From contig CM065182.1 of NCBI GenBank assembly GCA_033026295.1, forward strand, positions 20,954,215 through 21,018,214: a DNA stretch of 64,000 nt, in the 5' to 3' direction. A program made the translations under genes and the position numbers. This document shows positions 26,583-40,700 of this stretch, piece after piece. This DNA is from Channa striata (lineage: Eukaryota > Chordata > Actinopteri > Anabantiformes > Channidae). Positions within the stretch are counted from its first letter, which is position 1. Each line of letters starts with the position of its first letter. The notes under the pieces were generated by a model. It was not told the DNA's origin, made no database searches, and saw nothing but the letters and a program-made list of their open reading frames with translations.

Positions 26583-27122
26583 TATTTGAGCATTTTATTT
26601 TAATTACAGTCTCCCAAACTCTAAAAATACAAGTACACACGGAATCTATTTTGTTACAGTAACTAAAGTAAGCACAGTATGTAACTTCCTTGTTTGAAAC
26701 CAGACTAGATCTGGTAGACCAAACCATGGGCAACATTATGTTGGGATTACATTTCTCTTGACAGCAAGAAGCAAACAATGTGCCAGTGTTGCAAACAAAC
26801 AATAATACTTTGATAGCTGTATCATTATTCACAAAACAGATCTGTTACGGCCTTGGTGAAGCTGGTCATAATGACAGCAAAAATAATTCCAAGGTTGCAG
26901 TTGCTCCTGTGTTGCCTGAAGAAACATTTAGCAAAAAAGACACTGCTTATAAAAGCGGCCACAATGAAGCACGTTAGTGACATGCATTATAAATGCTTCA
27001 GTAAACTGGGGTGTCCTAAAATACTATAGATTTACTCCCCAACAGGAAAACAGGTTGGTGCTATAACCCAGTCTCTCAATAACAATTGAGCACAATGTGC
27101 TCTATTCTCATTCACAGATGGA

Positions 27123-27170
<48 letters not shown>

Positions 27171-30016
27171 TATACACACGTATATATACGCGTATATTTT
27201 TTGCCGTCTTAAATCCTGGCTAAATGTCAAACTCCCTTAACAAAAAAAAGTTTTATTCAACCTCTTGCATCTTTTCAAGTTTATATTTTTATTCTGTGAC
27301 TCTCGATTAGGATGGTTAACGATTCCAAAACCTTAAAATCTTATAACGGGCCTTTCAGCAGTACCTCTTCTTTAGCTCTGTATGGAACATTTCATTTTAG
27401 CGCCTCGTCATATCAGCAAAGATGCCAAGACAGGTTAATCAGACTGTGACATGCCGTCAAGAATGAACACATAATAAATAGAGGGCTTTAGATTTAAGGC
27501 CTGCAGTACAACAAAAGAGTTATTTCTATACAAAAGAGGGCATTAAAAAAAATGAAAAGGCAGGAAAGCACTTCAGTGACAACAGTTTAATACTGTCTGC
27601 CACGTAATAACGAAGTGAATAGCTCTGGCTGCTGCCAACCACTCTTACTGACGTTACAATGAAGTCAACTGCTGATAACCAAAACCATAGAGTCTATACT
27701 AACTACTCATATTGTATGTCAGATATGCAAATGAAGGAAGCTTTACCAAGTAAGCCTAACTGTCATGATAGACCAAGCCGGCATCAAAGCACTCACAGAC
27801 TACGACGTGTTTTTGGTCACGTGGCTTCGTCTGGGCCAACTACTGACTCACTTGTGTGAGAGGACGAGAAAGCAGAAGACTTGGGACCAAGGATATAAAA
27901 ACTATAAATAAAGCAGCATTAGCTTACCATTTTCACACCACATTTGTTTTATATGTACTTCTAAGTAGGGGTAATGTCTGGATCTGTCATGGTCTCTTCT
28001 TGTGCACTGATTTGTAGGCAATAGAACACCCTACAAAGACTGGGCTATCCTACACCCCTCAACACGCCGACATCTCCCATCAACTTGGCTTGTTTTTCTT
28101 TGTGGTCAACCAGGGTACATTGAATTAGGACTGGGACACACCGTCATAGTTATGTAGAAAAACATGCTGTTGTTTGTTACTGGTAAGCAAAACTAACAGA
28201 CCCAACGATACATGAATGCGTGTGTCCGGCAAATACCACTTAACGAGTTTCATGATAACTTGAGGTTTATTAGAAACAAGACATAATCTGCATGGATTCT
28301 TCATCCAGGCTTCTCCTGCACCACAAAGTAACTAAATTTGTCCAGTGTATTCATTTTCAATATGTTATACTTTACGCTGTGTTAGTAATCAGTGTCATTA
28401 TAATAATTTAACATAATTGATCACTAAGTAAAAGCCAATCTGTCTTGAAACACAATATTTCTCATAATGCAACTAACATTGGCAAAACTAAGTTATTTGG
28501 CTGCTATTAAGGTAAACAGGACACATATGCTCTGTTAGGGGAAACATTGAAGAATGCACCGTGTAAATTCAGTCATACACTGTTAAAGACAAAACACCTC
28601 TAAAGGGCAAGCATGTCACTCTCACACATGCAAATAAAAAATTGAGTTTGACAATTTGAATATTATTTGGGGGTACTAGTGACTTTACAGATAAAGTCCA
28701 AGAGACGAAGGCACCTTTCAATTTGGACAGAACCATTTTATTGGTACTCAAAACAATAATGGAAAATGTGGCATTGGCATTTATCGAGCACACTGTCTCA
28801 TCGCCTATCTCCTCTCCTTTGCAGATAACAGGGCAGACAGAGCAAAGAAGAGAAAACTACATTGTTTAGAGTGGAACAATTGACTCGAGCTGACTACATA
28901 ATGGTTGTCACTTTATGTGTAATACAAACATGACACTGACATACGACCACTGCCAGTATATGTTGATCACAGCAAGTTGATTAGTTGCTGGGCTAATAAC
29001 TAACTGCTGTGAGCAAGTTAAATACAAAAGGCTGCCTACAGGGGAATGCTGTTTAAAAGCTTCATTTTGTACAAATATCTTTTTGACAGAGTAAAAGTGA
29101 GATCCTGACAAGATCCAGTCACAATCTTCGGGATTCCACTGGAATCCAGGACTACCCTATCATAACTACACTGTGTGAAGTAACAACATTACAGTCTCAT
29201 CATTGTTTAGTCATCTGCATCAAGTTTTCAACATTTTCACCAGGACAGAAAAAGAACATTGTTGATGTTTCTTTTGATGGCTGATAAATTACAAAACCAT
29301 AAATAACAATAAAGCTCATCTCTACCTAGCCATTGTTGCAATTTATTTTAAAAAGATGTCAGCTGGTTGTCTAAAAATATGGAGGGTCACTTGCTTATAC
29401 CAATAATGTATTTGCAGACGTCTTGTTACAACACGAGAGGTGGATTTGACCTTAATGCAACCTGACAGCATGACACCCATCAACCTAATTAATGGAATAG
29501 AGAAGGGAAAGGGTGCAAACCACTAGACAGCTCTGCAACGAGGCTTTGCCTTACTGGGCCTTTGGTGTCTTACACCCTTGGGCTGTAGAACAAACCAGGA
29601 GGCTACAGTTTTAACGAAACAAGAAAAGCTAAACAGAGACACATGACTAGATGACAAGGACATTGAAAAAAAACAATGAAATTCAACAAAATTGCTCTAA
29701 CACTCGTAATTTCAAAAAGATAAATAGATAAACTTTGGTTTTGTTGGGAACAGAAGAAGGAAGTAGAGGAGATTTTTGTGACAAAACCACTATTTAAAGG
29801 AATAATAAACACCCAGCTGTTAAGGCTTAACTCATAGTCACTCTTGCTTTTTGGTCACCTTTATCTTCATTTAGAAAATCAGAAAAGGGTCAGGCCAAGC
29901 TGTCACATAATGTATTCTGAGAGACATGGAAGGAAGAAAATGTGCTGCAGCCTGCTGTGATAAAAAGGTTATGTACTTGTGTAAGATGTATTCAGGAGAA
30001 CACAACATACACAACT
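26583..30016. other. Non-coding stretch with one composite microsatellite
   Basis: A (TA)n(CA)n(TA)n microsatellite lies at 27128-27197. No exon recognised in the rest. Confidence 0.45.
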
Positions 30017-30128
30017 ATCCATTCCATCCATCAATCCATGATAAATACGGCACATCCTTTTAAAGGCTGCAGGAAGGGCTGTCATTGGGTGGAAAATGGG
30101 GTACATCCCATTCAGGTCGCCAGTCTAT

Positions 30129-30740
30129 TGGAGGTGGAAAGTACACGTACCTTTTACTGTACTTAAGTACATTTTTCACATATCTGTACTTTACTTAAGT
30201 AGCTTTAAGTATGGCTGCATTGACTTTCACTCCACTACATCAAAGAGCACATATCTCTACTTTTACTGCACTACATTTCTAATCAAAGTTGTGACACGTT
30301 TACTTTACATACGTTTACATTTCATATTAAATTACTTTTTCCATTACTTTAGAAAAACAAATTATGGTCTTATTTAAAAGACTTAATATTGCAGTAATAT
30401 GCAGCAATTGTACTCTTTGGCTGCCCTGAATGTGAATATGGTGTGCCTACCTCTTCTTCTCACTCCATAGGAGTAGTTGAGAAATAAAACTGAAAAAAAG
30501 CATCAGATCTTTACCCTTCACTTGTGTCTATTACCATTAATTAGTTAAGATTAATTTGTTAATTAGTTTTCTGTCCATGAAAAGGACAGAAAAACTGTCA
30601 ATTACTTTTACTTTTAATACCTTAGTATAAATCATATACCTATGTGCTTTTATTTAAGTAGTAATTTGAGTGGGTACTTTTTACTACTAAATTTTTACTA
30701 GAGTACATATTGTTTACTTGTACATTTACTTTCACCTCAC
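30129..30740. mobile_element. Non-autonomous DNA transposon with GGTGGAAAGTA-type ends
   Basis: The left end TTGGAGGTGGAAAGTAC and the right end TACTTTCACCTCACTTT are inverted relatives. Between them is TACTTAAGTACATTTTTCAC with TCCACTACAT and related blocks of a common fish repeat (consensus start GTGGTGGAAAGTAACTAAGTAC). No transposase frame is present. Confidence 0.7.
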
Positions 30741-31210
30741 TTTTGTCGGGGCAAAAAACGGCCCATACACTGCAAAGACAGCTAACAGCTGCACCAAGTT
30801 CTCTACTTGCCCAAGAAGAACTAAATCTCCATACCAGTAGCCGGCAGACGTCTTTATTAGTTATTCAAAAATGGTAAGCGGAAGGCCTAGGACTGTTTCT
30901 TCATTTGCATGCTCGTATTTGTAGGACCAGAGAAGATAAAGATGAAAAATGCGAAGAGTCCTTCCCTGTACTTCGTCCTGACTTTGGGGTTTGCTTGCTC
31001 TCTTTATATCTGCTTCTTTTCCTGTGCACTCAGTCACTAAACAGCCAATCACAGTGCTCTCTTTCACCAATAGGTGGCCACTGCCGATTCAACATGCTAA
31101 ATCAGCTGAAAAGCCACCATCCAACTAGTGCCAACAGCACGGAACACACTGCAACAACTAGGTCATCAGAAGCTCATCGACTGCCAAAACACAGCCAACT
31201 AGCAGCTTGG
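30741..31210. other. Second part of the insertion inside the LINE tail, unidentified
   Basis: Sequence of mixed composition with two CCAAT-type motifs (CAGCCAATCACAGTG near 31042 and CACCAATAGG near 31067). It may be another transposon remnant; inverted ends were not established. Confidence 0.35.
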
Positions 31211-31400
31211 CGTATCACAGCCCAATCACATGGCTGACACCTAGACAGACAACCATTCACACACACATTCTCACCTACAGGCAATTTAGAGTCACTGATA
31301 ATTTGAAACTGCATGTTTGGACTGTGGGTGGACAAGTCCTGCACGGGCAGCAAGTCCAAACCTATGACCCGTCTGTGTAGCAGGAGTGTGAGCCCTCCTG

Positions 31401-34400
31401 TGCTCATACACACTCAATAAAAACACTGTCCAGCAATGTTTGCAGCAGCCCAATGTCAGCTCTTTACTGAAAACCTTCTAGTAGCCTTTACATACAGAAC
31501 GTGTCATACCATAATTTGAAATGTCCAGCCAACATGTAATGTATGCTATAGTTGTTATCCTTTATTCCTTAGAGAGCTTTAGGTAATGCAAGACACTAAA
31601 GAAAGAAGGGGAACGGATTCCTGGATGTCACTGTTGCTCACATATTCATTTTCACAACCATTTAATTGTGACTAAATAACCATATCCACATGCTGTAGCC
31701 TCCATTAGAGCAGGTAAACACGTTGCTTGTTTGATGTTGAAAAGCAACTTTAAAAGGCACAAAAAGCTTTATATGCAGAGTTCCTGCTGGATCATGGGGT
31801 GTTATTCATGCTGTTGTATTACACTAAAAGTTGCTGGAAATAATTTACGACCAGAATTCTTAGTTTACTTTAATAAGTTAGTATAAACCTATTCACCAAA
31901 AAGGGCTATATGCATTTCTATACCTCTATATCTCTATAGATAGATAGATAGATACATACATAGATATCTTATCTAATGTCCCAATGAAGGTCAATCTAGT
32001 TTATTAATCTATTTTATCCTTATGCATCCTGTTGTTCTGCTGTGACACCAGTTTCAGCACACTTCACTTGAACATTGTAAGGAAAAGGCTGTAAAAATGC
32101 TGACAGAACACATCAGAGACAATCTCAGGTACAAGCAGCTCTGAAAGCTTCAAGTGCTTACTGGATGGTTTCAGAATCTTGTCACAACAAGCTGTTGAGT
32201 TTCTACACTTTTGCTAAGTAAGCAAGCTAAATATTTAGCTACATGGCATCTCCAAATAGTTCCAAAGTAGTTTCACACTACTTGTTGAACACAAAGTCCT
32301 GAATGAGAACTCCATTTTGTCAGAGCGTTCTCATTATCCTCCGCTGGGCCATTGTCGGAATACCCTGGCAACTTGCTAATCAGTGTCTGTGCCTCAATGC
32401 CAGGATTGTATACGGGGGAACGGAATCTCTTCGGGAATGTCACGGAATCCTCAAAGGCCTGTAACTGTGTGCTGAACTTAGAGCAACATGCTTTTTCTCT
32501 CTATGAATGGAGATTGTCTGGTTCTGTGTGTGTGGAACAAGGCCTGGGGACAGCAGTGTATGCATTATGCATAATTAATGAACATGCGGAAAAGAATCAT
32601 AAAGGATGCTTGGCCCTGCACAAAACATCAGTATCTAAGGCTGGGGCCAGAGGTCATGTCTGGCTTTGTGCTTGCCTGCAGAGGACAGAGACAAACAATT
32701 TGACCTTTTAGAGCACAGGAGGTTTCATGTACATAAGGAAAAACCAAAAGAAAGTAGTTGGTTGCATAACAGCAGATTAGATAGTCAGTGTGCACATTTT
32801 TTCAATTCAGTTTGACTTAAATTAAATAACTACTATGTATCACACTCTACAATAAGGATTTACATAAAGTGCTTTTATTTTTTTAGTATTCTTATACTAT
32901 TTATTTGATACCCTACTGTTTACCTGATTTGAGGCTATCAAAAATTAATCTGCCTGCATGTTTTTAGATAATACTTGACCTTCCTTGAAGTGACAAGATA
33001 TGCTTTTTTACCTGTTAAACGTAGACCTTTTTATAATATAAGTAATCCTCGTGACACACCTGCTGTTATAGCCACAAAATAGCAGGTCAAAAAAAAACAC
33101 ACACCAAGAGGACCAGATCTTTTTTAGCATCAATCAGCAGGTTAGCATGCTAGCATTTGCTAATTATTATTAAAGAAACGAGAGCAGATTCTCATTGGGA
33201 CGTATTTAGCTTTGCAGGCATTAGGTCACAAACAAAAGTTCAAATAAGAGGATTTACTGAGCAACTAAAAAAGAAAATCAACTACTTTAATAATGAACGA
33301 CATTAAGGAATTAAGTTGTTGTTTTGTATGTACTTTGTGTTAAAAGAGGCAACTTAATTTACTTATTTGAAAAAAGAAGGGGAGCATTAATACCTGTGAC
33401 AAATGTCACAACAATCCGCCCAATAGCGTGAAGACATTATTAGAAACAATAAATGTCAATCTGGGGGTGGAAGTAGAATAAAAAGAGGATCAGAGGATGA
33501 CCAAAGTCACACACAGTCACCCTCTGGCAAAAATTAATGTCTGTAATCCTAAATTTAGAAGTATAGAATTTCCTTTCATTAGTTGTGGTACATTTTGTTC
33601 TAGACCAAAGCGGGAGAGAAACCAACGGGCACTGCCATCCACATGTCATGTCACTAGCAAGGCTACAAAACGAGCTAAAGAGAATACAAATTGGTTTACA
33701 ACAGTCCTTACTATTCTACCAACCCAACAGAGAAACACATGTTGAACACATGTTGAAACGACCTTGGGCAAGTTCCGACCACTCCAGTTATTTATGCACC
33801 TGCTTGTCCTCACAGTGTCGGCTTCTCTTCTACTCTTAGAAAGTTCTTTTCACCACTGCTACCTAAATTGCTGTATCTTTATCGACACTTACTTTATTAC
33901 CTTTACTTCAGTACTACAGAAAACCTTAACTCAGACTCAAATGCAACATATTTTACTTATCCCACAAATGTGCTGCAGTCAGCTTCAGGCAACTACAACT
34001 ACTTGAAGTCCGCTGTGGTTTACTGGATAAGGTTTATTGCTAAAATAAATTCAGGATGAGCTCTATCATCAGTGGTATTTCAGCTGCAGCCTGCTATAAA
34101 AACATATCGACGTTAGTTTTGCTAATTTCCTTCCACCACAGTTGATTGTGTTAAGAGTCCTAGTTGGGAAAAAGACTAGCAGTGGCGAGAAAGAAAACAA
34201 AACTGAGGAAAATTTAACTTGACAACAAAATGTAATCTTCTAACAAGTCAAATGTCATTATTTATTGTGCAAGGTGATCATTTAAATCAACGATGAAATT
34301 ATGATTATCATTAAACCTCACCATGTTAGGCGGTGGATTGAATATCAGGTCTTCCTTCACCTCAGGAAAAATCTGTTGAACAAATCGGCATTTATATTCC

Positions 34401-36165
34401 TGTTTGATTAATTAAGAACCTGGGGATAATGAGCTTATGCGACAGGAAAGAACTGCTCAGTTTTCAACTGTCCTTTAAAACCAGATGACTGTTATTTACT
34501 AAAACAAATATTAAGCAAAGAGTTGAAGAGCTGGTTTGTTCGCAGTATGCACGTAGCACAATGGCCTCAAAGAGTTTCAGGACACGAGAGCCTGCAAGTA
34601 TCATATTTTTCCAAGTGGTTAAAATAAAAACATCACTGTAGTATACTGCACATAAGGAAAAGGCAGTGTAGAGTCACACAAAACTGTGGGTTTCATTTAA
34701 GGAGTAATTTACACAATATTACTAAAATATGTCTCCTTAGATTTAAAAAAAAATATGAAGAACAATAAAAGCTCTGTTGGCAATAAACGACACTTTTCAT
34801 TACCGCAATTACATAAATCGTGGCCTAAATCTCTCAGTGATAGCCAATATTCTGCAACTGAAAAGAAGCAGTCACTGCAAGGAGCAAACTAAAGTTTCAG
34901 ACCTCTACCACAGATATCTCCAAAAATGAATATGAAAAAAATGACGTCTGATATGAAAACTGATTAGATAATTATTGTAACTGTCTAGCTGTGAGCAACC
35001 CAATGACAAAAAAAATGTCATGTCTAGCGGCTGTTTTGCAGTGCCAAAGAACAGGTTGGTTGTAAATGACTCCTTCAGTACTAAGAAGATTCACAGCACG
35101 ACTGTAGGTTGTACGTCACCGAAGGTACAAATCTTATCAACAAGTGTATGATAATGAAGCATTTTCTTCCAGTTTTACAAAAAGAGATTCGCTTGTGAAA
35201 ATGATATCAGGCACAGTATATCACAAACCATTTATTGGTTCATACAGGAACTCCACAGCGGACGGTCAGCTCAAAATAACACCAAGAACCAAGATGTGAG
35301 GAACGCTAGCACAGTTGCATATTAATAAGCGTTTGTTTTTACAGTTCCAGCCAACTGGCATCTGGAAATTCTCTGTCACTGGGTTAAAAGCATACTGCAT
35401 AGAACCGTGACCCTGGCAGCAAAACCCATAACAACCAATGCCTTGTAAACAGTTCCTGCCCAATCATTTTGGAGACAGCAATGTAAAGAGGTGTGTTGCT
35501 GAAAGGGATTATCAGTCACGATGACCACAAAACTCAAGGGTGCTGACAAGGGCGGTTACTCGGTTTTCATGACAAAAGTATGCTCAGTTTGCCTAGAGAG
35601 CAAAGCATTCACTACCAACATTTTACAGTGGATATGAATGATATAAATGGAATAGCAGTGATGTAGCTGTATTGTGCACTTTGGATATGAATGGTGTGGA
35701 TGAGCTGGTTTGTCTGGTTAAATGGGAATTAAAGGTCCTCCTGAATATCTAAATTAAACCGTAATCTAATACAGGGAGTGAAGCATCAGAACACCACTGA
35801 ACTGTGGGTCACATTACATCAGGTCCAATAAGGACTCAGCACATTATCATTGTGGAGGTGAGGAGCACAGCACACATGCCATCATCAGCCCAAACTCAAC
35901 CACGGGCAACTTTCAGTGTCGCTGCTAATGTTTGATTTTTAAAAAAAGCCTTTAGATCCGTGCACACGAGCAGGCTCCGTTGAATATTTCCTCCATTTAA
36001 AAAGCTTCCGTTGCCATGTGAATGCAGCTGGATCAGTATTTGACTTGCAGTAGTATTAAGAAGAAACGCGGCAATGATCCATTTGTGAATGAGACTCTGC
36101 ATACAAAGCTCTCACCGCTGGACCATCTGCTAACTCCATGCGAGCCAGGACTAGCTGGAGGAGCC

Positions 36166-36201
<36 letters not shown>

Positions 36202-36204
36202 TTA
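31401..36204. other. Putative 5' end of intron 1 of the unnamed gene; mostly featureless
   Basis: Contains a short (GATA)n run at about 31936-31956, a repeat-free enhancer-like island at 32340-32710, and a (CA)n run at 36169-36199 directly before the CpG island. No coding exon was recognised. Confidence 0.4.
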
Positions 36205-36960
36205 CGCTGTCCGGCCAATAAAGAGCAGCGACAGCATGCGGCCAAGCAACGGCTAAGAGACCAAAGCCCACATCGGCAGCGTGTAGCATCCGATGCTAAG
36301 TACAAGTACCTGGATTCAGTGGTTCAGGCTGCGGTCGTCGGCCGCCGGTGGTCGGTGCGTTGGGCTTAGCTTTCACTGTCTCCGTCTGGCGCTTCGCCGC
36401 TGTTGAACTGTCTCCTCGTCCCAGCTCAGCTCAGCTCAGCTCAGCTCAGCCGAGCCGAGCCGAGTCACACTCGCCGGGGGAGGAAGTATCGCGCAGCATG
36501 TTGGTCCAGGCCGAAGGGGGGACGTACTCGCGTTGGGTCTTCACACTTCGGGGAGTTCGACGTTCACCCCGAACAAAAAGCCTCCCCGCGGGACGACTGG
36601 GATCACGGGCGGCGCCAAGTCACTTGCGGTTTCATGGGGAAAACGCACGCTGTCCTGTCCCCGAATTATTCCTTCCTTTGCAAACGAAAACCGAACTCAA
36701 CCGGCCTTTCTCTGGACTCCCTCGGGACGCTTCCAGGTCCGAACTCGGCGAGGCTCCCCTCCGCGTGCGGCTCCGAGGAGAGCGCAGCTCGGACTGAGGC
36801 GGAGGAGCGGCGCGGTGTCTGCGCTGCCTTCACGGGCCGTGGGAAATGCCGCAGCCGAGCCAGGCGCTGCCACAAAGTAGGACAAGGAAAAAGACCCGTT
36901 CAGGGTCACGGCGTGGTGGCTCTGACGGGGACTTCAATGGCTGAAATTCGGATTTCATTC
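36205..36960 (-). promoter_or_regulatory. CpG island, probable promoter and 5'UTR exon of the gene with the 10.8-kb exon
   Basis: This is the most GC- and CpG-rich stretch of the window, in strongly AT-rich surroundings, and so a likely promoter. On the minus strand a plausible splice donor (ATCCAG|GTACTTG) lies at about 36311/36310. It would end a non-coding first exon and splice over some 25 kb to the acceptor at 10858. A pentameric repeat of AGCTC type, changing into AGCCG, lies at about 36421-36466. Open frames of 115-190 codons cross the island on both strands, as expected by chance in GC-rich DNA; none has recognisable protein features. A plus-strand gene starting here cannot be excluded. 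Confidence 0.5.
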
Positions 36961-37698
36961 AACATTCACGCATAGCCCAGCTGAAGAACACGCTAATGAA
37001 ATTAAATAGCCTAGAAGTACATTTCTAAAACCAACAGAAGAGAACGGCTGTGTAGTTAAGCAAATCTGGCTGGAATGTGATGACTAATGCAGCCAATCAA
37101 ATATGTTTAACGTGATTACTAATGTCAATCGAATCGCCAACAAAACAGAAGTAAACGGGCTTTAGCAGTTGTGTGTTCGGCATGATGCTGGACCTTAGGT
37201 TGGAGTCAAGCACATACAAATGAGATATGACAGATTCATTTATTGCCCCAGTTTTTCCTCAGCAAACACTGTTCCTCAGTGTCAGTGCTCTACTCTACAA
37301 AAGCCATCTATTATATTTCAGCTGGAAATGTGTTCAAACGGATGTTCCGTGTTAGTCTGATGTTCTCTTTTACTCAACCTGCACTGCAAAACCGTAGCAA
37401 ACTACAGCTCAGCAGAGGGCCCTGAGGTGAGCAACCTTTAGTCTTTGAAAGTCTGGTGGCCTGAAGCAAGCAATTTATGCAAATCTGAAAACCATTTTAG
37501 CCTCTGACCAATTCTGGATATGGAACTATAATCATATTATTACTCTTTTTAGATATATCCTCTAAAGGTTACAACCGCAAACTTGTAAATTTTAGATGTT
37601 ATCATCGTTTTATTGATATAATGCAACTACATGTAATATTAATCTATTTTAAGTCTATTTTTTAAGCATACACACACACACAAAGATAACAGTTTGCT

Positions 37699-37729
<31 letters not shown>

Positions 37730-40700
37730 AACTGTTAACTGTTCTCCTGAGACAAATGATCCCAGGCTTGTTTTACTTCAGGGTCCACATTACTGCCTGA
37801 GGATGAAAGTAAAGAATCACCTCTGTCAGACATTGGAAATGTTCCCCAGTACAAAGAACATCAACAACAACCACCCATTAAATACTGGCCAGCAAAGGAT
37901 TTTTGCCTGTGTATGTTATCACACACATATGTAAAGCTTGTAGGCTTTTACTCAGCCACCTATGAGTTGTACCATGTACAAATTTCAAGTTTCAGTGAGT
38001 CACATAACATGATGGTATTAGTCATCATTTTCAGTGCAGTAAGCTGCATCATGTGGTAATTGTCGAGACACTCCTAGGCTTCAGCAGAATATTTATATTG
38101 GCTGTCTTCCAGTCTTTTTAACTTAATTTTCTATCCTTGCACTTCTAGTGTTTCCAGTGGTAGAAAGTAACCAAAAAGAAAAAAGGGCGATTTTATATGG
38201 AAAAATGCTGTGCCAGTAAAGATACTGTATCCCATAAATATGATTTAAGAAAAAAAGTTAAGAAATGTCAGTGAGTGCTTCCTTTCTCAAGAACATGGTT
38301 AAAAAAACCTTTTGCTGTGCCACTATGTGACTGTTTTGTCTGCTGAGCGTAAGAGATTTAGTGAGATTTAGAGCCTAGTGTGAAAGACGTGGCACCACAT
38401 AGAACTTCCACTTACTGTTAATGGAAAAATGTCACTGAAACAGTATAAAGTTGTTTTTAAGATTAGTGTTGGATCTTAATAAACAAATATAGAATGCGAA
38501 TGTGTGATTCCTGTTAGTCATTCAGCAGCTACAGATTTACTTCCTGTTTAACATGACCGAGTCATATAGGACAGTATGAACAAAGTAATAACTATTCTCC
38601 CAACCCACTCTTTAGTCCTTATTAGTTATCATTTATACAATGTAATTTAACAATGAGCTTAACATGTACATATTTATTTAATTGTCCAAAAAATCTGGCT
38701 CATTAAAGGTTTTATCCAAGCCTGCCCTCTAGTGATTACATCTTCTCAACACACTGACGATGATTCTGCCTGAAGAGACTTCAAGTTTCATATTCAAAAT
38801 GATAGTTCCACAGTATAAACAGAAGTTGAGATTGTTGGGATAGAGACTGACTGAAACAAGGAACCAAAGTCTCCACTGCTACAGACTGAGGATCAAGCCC
38901 ATATTTAAATTTCACTGTGTACAAATCAGTAATGCAATTGGAAATTATCGTAATTACTCAATTTTAATGCAGAGTAAAACAAGGATATAAAAATCAACAA
39001 AATCAAAATTTTACACATGACGAGCAAATTTGTAATGAACAGAAACGAAAAAACTGGATGGTTGCATTTACATTGTGCAGTGATACTGTACATTTCATCA
39101 TTCTTTGCTGCTTAAATCTCTATTACAAACTGGGTTAATTTAGCTACGCTACGACTTTACCAGTAGCGGCTAAAAGTTATATAACAGCCACATAAATGAA
39201 CAAATCAGAAAACACCGGTACTGCATGTACGGTCACTCCAAGTTGCGTTGAGTTTCTTGACGTGTACTATTCTTTACAAACAGATTCTGGAGGCGACTGG
39301 CAAAATGAAAAATTAAGAGGTAAGAATATCATGAAGAAAACATTTTATGACATTTAGGGACTGTATAACAATGTATATGAAATATTTGGGAGAGCAAACA
39401 ATGGTTTACCATTCAACACAGCTGCTGTAGATATTTGTTTTACATTTTCATTTCAAACAATTATGTGTGTCTGGGTGCTTTATTTTCTAGTAATTTCTAG
39501 TCTTCACTGTTGGATGGCAGTGTTTGCACTTGATGGCTTTTGCCCTTTAGATGACGCACCCGATATGTGTTATTACATTGGAACCACCTCTTAATATAAT
39601 GGACTCCAATACGGCTCCACCACTCACAATGACCTCAATAATGAATACACGGTAGCATTATCACCTGACAGTTTCGGCCTCTTTAAAGTAGAATTTGTGA
39701 CACAGCTGCTGTATTAGAGAACCTTAGAGTGTACACGTGGTGCACAGGTGTTCACTAAGTCAGTGTATACAATGTGTATACAATCAATTTGGCAAATGAT
39801 AACCTCACTCCTAATGCATAACTAGGCTTGTGTATCATATTAGGGTCAAAATCAGGGTTGAGGTGACTAATTGCAGGTGTTGCAATTCAACTGTGCTTTA
39901 TATTTTCTTAAGTTAAGCTTAAGATTTAGCCTCTATTCCCCGCTAATTTTTACAGAGTCCCCAAATATTAAAAAGTTTAAAAGAGACAGAAGAGTAACTT
40001 TTAAGGCAGATTTTTTAATATCACCATTAAATCACTCTTACAATAAGGAAGTTCTTGTCACCCCTTAAGAAAAGCTAAGCATGTAGCTCAGATCGACGAA
40101 CCCGACCTTGTTGTCAAGAAAAATCTGAAATACAAACATGTTTAAGATTTTGCACAGCGAAAAGTTATTAAGTGAAAGGGCTTTGTAACGACAAGAAGCT
40201 GACTGATGGGGTTCAGTTTACAATATAGAGCAAATCTAGTTTAGGAAAGAAAACCTAATGAATTACTGGGACAGGAACTCAACAACCTATTTTTCCTGAC
40301 TAGAAGCAGGGATAACTGGTCTATGCTTGTTAAGGAAATTCTTTATTTTTAAACTTTTTAATTTTATTAAGTGCTCAGTTACTTTTCCACATTAATATTA
40401 GTGAAATCACTGTTACATTAAACCCATTTTAAAGTTATTAGCCTTATTGGAAAGAAAGGGCTTAGCAGTGCACTGCGCTAACTGCTCTCTAATATTGCAC
40501 TGAAATATGTTGGCAATAAACCAATGGGCACAAAGCTAACTAACCAGCAGCCTGTGGCCTACTGGCAAGGAGGACTCACAAGCTTCTACAGCATGCCAGC
40601 TTTGCTGTCTACATTAGCACCACAGTGACGCCCATGAATATTTACATGACTTCTAAACCTGCGATGAGCCGGTGAGTTTATAAACCGTACTGACAGCAGA

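Larger units (their letters stand above)
30017..31400 (-). mobile_element. LINE 3'-tail fragment interrupted by an insertion
   Basis: The left piece (30017-30128) ends GGTCGCCAGTCTAT. The right piece (31211-31400) resumes TATCACAGCCC, then GACAGACAACCATTCACACA, GGCAATTTAGAGTCACTG and GCATGTTTGGACTGTGGG. In the common fish repeat these are adjacent blocks, so one antisense copy appears split by about 1.08 kb. Confidence 0.65.

Noticed and set aside
27128..27197. Promoter-like TATA array
   Set aside because: Simple (TA)n(CA)n microsatellite with no nearby gene start.
32352..32711. 119-codon plus-strand open frame
   Set aside because: No recognisable domain, no exon borders, and the DNA looks like a regulatory island.
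36403..36975. 190-codon plus-strand open frame (and 149- and 115-codon frames) in the CpG island
   Set aside because: Overlapping long frames on both strands are expected in GC-rich DNA. No family signature was seen and no splice structure supports coding.
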